DNA of 19,543 nucleotides from Sphingomonadales bacterium (GTDB lineage: Bacteria > Bacteroidota > Bacteroidia > UBA7662): NCBI GenBank assembly GCA_016872225.1, contig VHAW01000016.1, positions 1 to 19,543 of the forward strand. Direction: 5' to 3'. The number at the start of each line of letters is the position of its first letter. Position 1 is the first letter of the stretch. A program made the translations under genes and the position numbers. Shown piece by piece: positions 15,665 through 19,543 of this stretch. The notes beneath the pieces are model-generated. The model worked only from the letters and a program-made list of their open reading frames with translations. It did not search any database and was not told the DNA's origin.

Positions 15665-16669
15665 ATGACCCCAATTTCTTCGCCTGCTGTACGGGCGGCC
15701 ATCACCGGTGTTCATGCCTGGGTTCCACCTCATGTGGTCACGAACCAGGACCTAACCCAGTACATTGATACCACGGACGAATGGATTTACACTCGCTCCG
15801 GGATTCGTGAGCGGCGTTGGCTGCAAGACGATACCTTGGCTTCTTCAGACTTGGGGGTAGAGGCTGTTCAAGGACTACTCACCCAAAAGGGCATGAGTCC
15901 CCTCGATATTGATTTAATCATTTGTTGCACGGCTACGCCGGATATGTTATTTCCAGCTACTGCTAATATTATTTCGGATAAAATAGGGGCGACCAATGCC
16001 GTAGGCTATGATTTATCCGCTGCTTGTTCAGGATTTTTATACGGTTTAAGTACTGCAACGGCTTTTGTAGAGTCCGGTAGGTTTAGGAAGGTCGTAGTGG
16101 TTGGTGCTGATAAAATGACTTCCATAGTAAATCTTAAAGACCGAGCCACAGCTTTTCTGTTTGGTGACGGGGCAGGAGCTGTCTTGGTGGAGCCAAGGAC
16201 CGACGGCTTCGGAATTATGGATATTCTGCTCAAAAGTGACGGTTCTGGCCGGCATTATTTGTATCAACGTGCTGGGGGTTCCTTGAGACCTGCCACGCAT
16301 CAAACGGTAGACAATTCTGAACACTACATCTATCAAGAAGGCAAGACAGTTTTCAAATTCGCGGTAACAGGTATGGCTGATGTTGCTGCCGAAATCATGG
16401 AACGCAATCAATTGACCGCCGAGGATATTGCCTGGCTGGTTCCTCATCAGGCCAACAAACGTATCATTGATGCTACTCGTGACCGGGCTGGACTCCCCGA
16501 ATCCAAAGTCATGGTCAACATTGATCGCTATGGGAATACTACCAATGGTACTATTCCGATTTGTTTGTGGGAATGGGAGTCTCAACTCAAACCTGGTGAC
16601 AATTTGATCCTCGCTGCTTTTGGAGGCGGGTTTACTTGGGGCTCCATTTGGCTCAAGTGGGCATATTAG
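15665..16669 (+). CDS. fabH: 3-oxoacyl-ACP synthase III (KAS III)
   Basis: This 334-residue enzyme performs the first condensation of type II fatty-acid synthesis, joining an acyl-CoA primer to malonyl-ACP. The catalytic triad is intact: Cys121 in DLSAACSGF, His261 in VPHQANKRI and Asn291 in YGNTTNGTIPI, with the same 30-residue His-Asn spacing as E. coli FabH. The closing GGGFTWGSIWLKW is the standard C-terminal loop. Primer preference (acetyl versus branched chain) cannot be settled by eye; Bacteroidota often use branched primers. It follows rpmF by 14 bp. The plsX gene that sits between rpmF and fabH in many bacteria is absent here. Confidence 0.96.
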   Translation: MTPISSPAVRAAITGVHAWVPPHVVTNQDLTQYIDTTDEWIYTRSGIRERRWLQDDTLASSDLGVEAVQGLLTQKGMSPLDIDLIICCTATPDMLFPATANIISDKIGATNAVGYDLSAACSGFLYGLSTATAFVESGRFRKVVVVGADKMTSIVNLKDRATAFLFGDGAGAVLVEPRTDGFGIMDILLKSDGSGRHYLYQRAGGSLRPATHQTVDNSEHYIYQEGKTVFKFAVTGMADVAAEIMERNQLTAEDIAWLVPHQANKRIIDATRDRAGLPESKVMVNIDRYGNTTNGTIPICLWEWESQLKPGDNLILAAFGGGFTWGSIWLKWAY

Positions 16670-16701
16670 TTTATTTCAATTCTAATTCAATTTATTTTAA
16701 A

Positions 16702-17268
16702 ATGGCATCTACCTCTGAATTCCGCAACGGACTCTGCCTAAAGTTCAACCATGATATTTATCAGGTCGTTGAATTCCTTCATGTGAAGCCCGGTAAAGGC
16801 GCGGCCTTTGTGCGCTCCAAGCTTAAAAGTCTCACTAACGGTAAGGTACTCGAAAATACTTTTCCTGCAGGCGCTAAGATTGACCCTGTTCGGGTGGAAA
16901 CCCGAGAATATCAATTTATTTACAAGGATGATTTGGGCTATCATTTCATGGACTCGGAGTCTTTTGAGCAAAATTCGTTGGAAGAGTTCAAAATCAATTC
17001 CCCTCAATTTTTGCAAGAAGGAGCGGTTTGTCTCGTTTTGGTCAATACCGAGGATGAAACCGTTCTTACCTGTGAATTGCCTCAGCATATTGAAATGACG
17101 GTGACCTATACCGAGCCAGGATTGCGCGGCGATACGGCCTCTGGAACCGCTTTGAAAGTGGCCGTGGTCGACGATGGCCCTACCGTTCAGGTCCCTTTGT
17201 TTGTGAATCAAGGCGACAAAATCAAAATCGACACCCGAACAGGTGATTATGTCGAGAGGGTGAAGTAG
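16702..17268 (+). CDS. efp: Elongation factor P
   Basis: This 188-residue protein has the three beta-barrel domains of EF-P and binds the ribosome between the P and E sites to relieve stalling at polyproline stretches. The tip loop is VKPGKGAAF, with Lys32 at the position that is modified in many bacteria (equivalent of E. coli Lys34). The C-terminal signature is complete, including TASGTALKVAVVDDGPTVQVPLF and GDKIKIDTRTGDYVERVK. The ATG at 16702 gives the normal N-terminus (MASTSEFRNG); an upstream in-frame ATG at 16636 would overlap fabH. No epmA/epmB or earP modification gene is in the window. It lies 32 bp after fabH and 44 bp before accB, within the same forward block. Confidence 0.97.
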   Translation: MASTSEFRNGLCLKFNHDIYQVVEFLHVKPGKGAAFVRSKLKSLTNGKVLENTFPAGAKIDPVRVETREYQFIYKDDLGYHFMDSESFEQNSLEEFKINSPQFLQEGAVCLVLVNTEDETVLTCELPQHIEMTVTYTEPGLRGDTASGTALKVAVVDDGPTVQVPLFVNQGDKIKIDTRTGDYVERVK

Positions 17269-17312
17269 TTTCGTCAATCTTGTTCATTTAATTCTTCTCA
17301 AAAAGCTATCGT

Positions 17313-17801
17313 ATGGAAATCAAAGAAATTCAGGAATTAATTCGGTTTGTCTTCAAATCTGGGGTCTCTGAAGTAAAAATCGAGAAGGAAGGCTTCAAAA
17401 TCCATATCAAAACGGGTGCCCCCACGGGATCTCCGGTTTATGCTGTAACGCCAGCACTTCCGGCAGGCTCAATGCAGGCGGCCCCTTCGGCACACCCGGT
17501 GGTACCGCCTACAGCTACAGTCTCATCCGAGCCTATTTCTCCAGGCACTCTTGCTCCTGCAGGGACTGTGGTCCCGGCTCCTATGGTGGGTACGTTCTAC
17601 CGTTCAGCGGGCCCAGACAAGGAGGCCTTTGTCAAGGTTGGAGATAAAGTCCAGAAGGGTCAGACCTTATGCATCATTGAAGCCATGAAATTATTTAACG
17701 AAATCGAAGCAGAGTTTAGCGGTACTGTGGTGGAAATTCTCGCTGAAAATGCTGTTCCTGTGGAGTTTGACCAACCCTTGTTTGTGATTGCGCAATCTTA
17801 A
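17313..17801 (+). CDS. accB: Acetyl-CoA carboxylase biotin carboxyl carrier protein
   Basis: This 162-residue protein carries the biotin of acetyl-CoA carboxylase, which makes malonyl-CoA for fatty-acid synthesis. A short N-terminal helix pair (MEIKEIQELIRFVFKSG) is followed by a Pro/Ala/Thr-rich flexible linker (about residues 38-90), then the biotinyl domain starting VPAPMVGTFYRS. Lys126 in the EAMKLFNEIEA motif is the biotinylation site. The length and layout match E. coli BCCP. Its stop is 9 nt before the accC start, the standard accBC pairing. Confidence 0.97.
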   Translation: MEIKEIQELIRFVFKSGVSEVKIEKEGFKIHIKTGAPTGSPVYAVTPALPAGSMQAAPSAHPVVPPTATVSSEPISPGTLAPAGTVVPAPMVGTFYRSAGPDKEAFVKVGDKVQKGQTLCIIEAMKLFNEIEAEFSGTVVEILAENAVPVEFDQPLFVIAQS

Positions 17802-17810
17802 ATTCAGCCT

Positions 17811-19148
17811 GTGTTTAAGAAAATTCTCATCGCCAACCGGGGTGAAATTGCGTTGCGAATTATTCGCACCTGCAAAGAGATGGGCATTCAAACCGTAGCG
17901 GTCTATTCTATTGCAGACAGGGATAGTCTTCATGTTCGATTTGCGGATGAGGCCGTTTGCATTGGTCCTCCCAAATCCTCGGATTCTTATCTCAATATTT
18001 CCCAAATTCTTGCTGCGGCAGAAATTACCAATGCAGATGCCGTTCACCCCGGGTATGGCTTCTTGTCTGAAAATGCTCGTTTTGCGGAAGTTTGCCGAGA
18101 CTATAACATTAAATTTATTGGACCCACTCCCGAAGCGATTCGGAGTATGGGTGATAAAATCACTGCCAAAGAAACCATGAAAAAGGCTGGGGTCCCCACC
18201 GTACCCGGTTCCGATGGGTTGTTGGGTTCCGATGCAGAAGCCAAGGCTCTCGCCAAGGATATGGGATATCCTGTCATCGTGAAAGCGACTGCCGGTGGTG
18301 GGGGTAGGGGAATGAGGGTTATATGGAAAGAAGAAGAGCTGATTCCAGCCATGGAGTCGGCGAGGATGGAGGCTGCTGCAGCTTTCGGTAATGATGGCTT
18401 ATACATGGAGAAATATATTGAAGAGCCAAGGCATATCGAAATACAAGTGGTGGGGGACCAATTTGGGAAAGCCTGTCATCTGAGCGAACGTGATTGTTCC
18501 ATTCAGCGCAGGCACCAGAAATTGATTGAGGAGTCCCCATCGTCTTTTATGACCGAGGAACTTCGAGCCCAAATGGGAGCTGCCGCTATAAGGGGTGCTT
18601 TAGCAGTCCAATACGAAGGCGCCGGCACCATTGAGTTCTTGGTGGATAAATATCGTAATTTCTATTTTATGGAAATGAACACCAGGATTCAAGTGGAGCA
18701 TCCAGTGACCGAGGAAGTGATTGACTATGACCTGATCAAAGAACAAGTCAAAGTGGCTGCAGGAATCCCGATTTCAGGGAAAAGTTATATCCCCAAAATG
18801 CATGCCATTGAGTGCAGGATTAATGCCGAGGATCCCTACAATGATTTCAGGCCATCCCCTGGCAAAATCACGACCTTGCATGTACCCGGAGGTCACGGAG
18901 TTCGCGTAGACACGCATATTTATTCAGGATATGTTATTCCGCCTTATTATGATTCCATGATTGCCAAATTAATCACGGTCGCTCAGACTAGGGAGGAGGC
19001 GATTGCAACCATGGAAAGGGCTCTTTCGGAGTTTGTCGTCGAAGGCGTAAAAACCACGATTCCTTTCCACCAAAAAATGCTGAAGGACCCCAATTTCCTT
19101 ACCGGAAATTTCAATACCCAGTACTTGAATCATTGGAAAATGTCATGA
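17811..19148 (+). CDS. accC: Acetyl-CoA carboxylase, biotin carboxylase subunit
   Basis: This 445-residue ATP-grasp enzyme carboxylates the biotin on AccB using bicarbonate and ATP. The start is a GTG at 17811, giving the canonical MFKKILIANRGEIALRII. The glycine-rich ATP loop is KATAGGGGRGMR (Lys158), and the active-site block EMNTRIQVEHPV supplies Glu288, Asn290, Arg292 and Glu296, numbered as in the E. coli enzyme. The chain is near the E. coli length (449) and has no fused carrier domain. The carboxyltransferase genes accA/accD are not in the window. Its TGA stop overlaps the start of the next gene by 4 nt (ATGA). Confidence 0.97.
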   Translation: MFKKILIANRGEIALRIIRTCKEMGIQTVAVYSIADRDSLHVRFADEAVCIGPPKSSDSYLNISQILAAAEITNADAVHPGYGFLSENARFAEVCRDYNIKFIGPTPEAIRSMGDKITAKETMKKAGVPTVPGSDGLLGSDAEAKALAKDMGYPVIVKATAGGGGRGMRVIWKEEELIPAMESARMEAAAAFGNDGLYMEKYIEEPRHIEIQVVGDQFGKACHLSERDCSIQRRHQKLIEESPSSFMTEELRAQMGAAAIRGALAVQYEGAGTIEFLVDKYRNFYFMEMNTRIQVEHPVTEEVIDYDLIKEQVKVAAGIPISGKSYIPKMHAIECRINAEDPYNDFRPSPGKITTLHVPGGHGVRVDTHIYSGYVIPPYYDSMIAKLITVAQTREEAIATMERALSEFVVEGVKTTIPFHQKMLKDPNFLTGNFNTQYLNHWKMS

Positions 19149-19543
19149 ACCAAGCTGAGCCCATTCAAGTATTTGCAGAGTCAACTCCGAACCCTTCCGT
19201 GATCAAGTTAATCACGAATAGGGCCTTGCTTCCTGGGTATTTGTTGGAAATGAATCGTCAAAACGATCAGGGTCTTAGTCCTTTGGGGACTCGTCTTTTG
19301 GAATTTGACGAGCTTGTATCGGTGATGATTTCCGGTTCTTTTGTTTCCTTGACACGCCAGCCTCATGCGGAATGGTCTGAACTTATTCCCGTGCTGAGGG
19401 ATTTCATGAGCCATTACCTACAATCTGAACTACCGATTGTGGATCAAGTGTTGTGGAAAACCCATGGTCCTTTTTTGGCGATTGATGCGCAAGCGATTAC
19501 AACAGTTAATGAAGAAAACCATGATTTAGACCAAGCCTCTCAG
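19145..19543 (+). CDS. NifU/Nfu-type Fe-S scaffold protein, N-terminal part (cut by window edge)
   Basis: The reading frame opens with ATG at 19145 and stays open for 133 codons to the window end. The sequence matches the Nfu N-terminal domain: ESTPNPSVIKLITNRALLPG near the start, then SPLGTRLLEFDELVSVMISG, and an EWSELIPVLRDFM helix. In Bacteroidota this domain is usually followed by a NifU-type domain with a CxxC that carries a transient Fe-S cluster; that part would lie beyond 19543, so no Cys pair is seen here. It overlaps accC by 4 nt (ATGA), suggesting co-translation. The role in Fe-S cluster delivery is inferred from the family. Confidence 0.8.
   Translation, partial: MNQAEPIQVFAESTPNPSVIKLITNRALLPGYLLEMNRQNDQGLSPLGTRLLEFDELVSVMISGSFVSLTRQPHAEWSELIPVLRDFMSHYLQSELPIVDQVLWKTHGPFLAIDAQAITTVNEENHDLDQASQ

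Noticed and set aside
16636..16701. Upstream start for elongation factor P
   Set aside because: It overlaps fabH and adds 22 residues not found in EF-P. ATG 16702 gives the canonical start.
16738..17277. 179-codon reverse-strand frame covering efp
   Set aside because: Fully antisense to EF-P, a highly conserved gene; no family resemblance in the translation.
1..19543. Mobile element, CRISPR, toxin-antitoxin or defence system
   Set aside because: No transposase, integrase, regular direct repeats, or paired small toxin/antitoxin-like genes are present. Nearly all DNA is assigned to conserved chromosomal genes.

Overview
This is a chromosomal stretch from a Bacteroidota (Bacteroidetes) bacterium. 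The main grounds are a fused SecD-SecF translocase of about 1000 residues, a TonB-dependent receptor with an N-terminal carboxypeptidase-regulatory-like domain, a Bacteroidota-type zinc-less L32, a DUF177-rpmF-fabH-efp-accB-accC block, a NifU-family gene after accC, starts that mostly lack a Shine-Dalgarno sequence, and a TAnnTTTG promoter-like box. Family level cannot be fixed from this alone. Coding density is very high: the largest gene-free gaps are 193 bp (11212-11404) and 153 bp (6842-6994). I see no rRNA, tRNA, CRISPR array, insertion sequence or prophage.

Layout. Bases 1-72 look like the tail of an unidentified upstream gene. Then secDF (130-3132) and an orphan DUF58/vWA-like gene (3191-4123) run forward. 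A reverse-strand envelope operon follows, read from 6841 down to 4069: mtgA (peptidoglycan glycosyltransferase), an LptF/LptG-family LPS-export permease and an EamA-type transporter. Its last gene overlaps the DUF58 gene tail to tail. A divergent gap leads into a tightly overlapping forward trio (6995-10847): a lipoprotein glutathione-peroxidase-like protein, a CrtW-type carotenoid ketolase and a TonB-dependent receptor. A small HAD-type phosphatase gene (reverse) overlaps the receptor gene tail to tail.

From 11405 to the end everything is forward: a VIT1/CCC1-type metal transporter, an M17 leucyl aminopeptidase coupled to pdxA, then DUF177, rpmF, fabH, efp, accB, accC and a truncated NifU/Nfu-type gene.

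How the genes work together. The last block pairs translation functions (L32, EF-P) with the start of fatty-acid synthesis: AccB and AccC make carboxybiotin for malonyl-CoA, and FabH does the first condensation. This is a growth-linked cluster of a kind familiar in bacteria. The reverse operon serves envelope building (glycan polymerisation, LPS transport). The trio at 6995-10847 is the least conventional arrangement, joining a peroxidase-like lipoprotein, a pigment-modifying membrane enzyme and an outer-membrane receptor; its joint role is not evident. I found no convincing undescribed system: the window is mostly conserved housekeeping genes, with that trio and some overlap and promoter details worth a second look.
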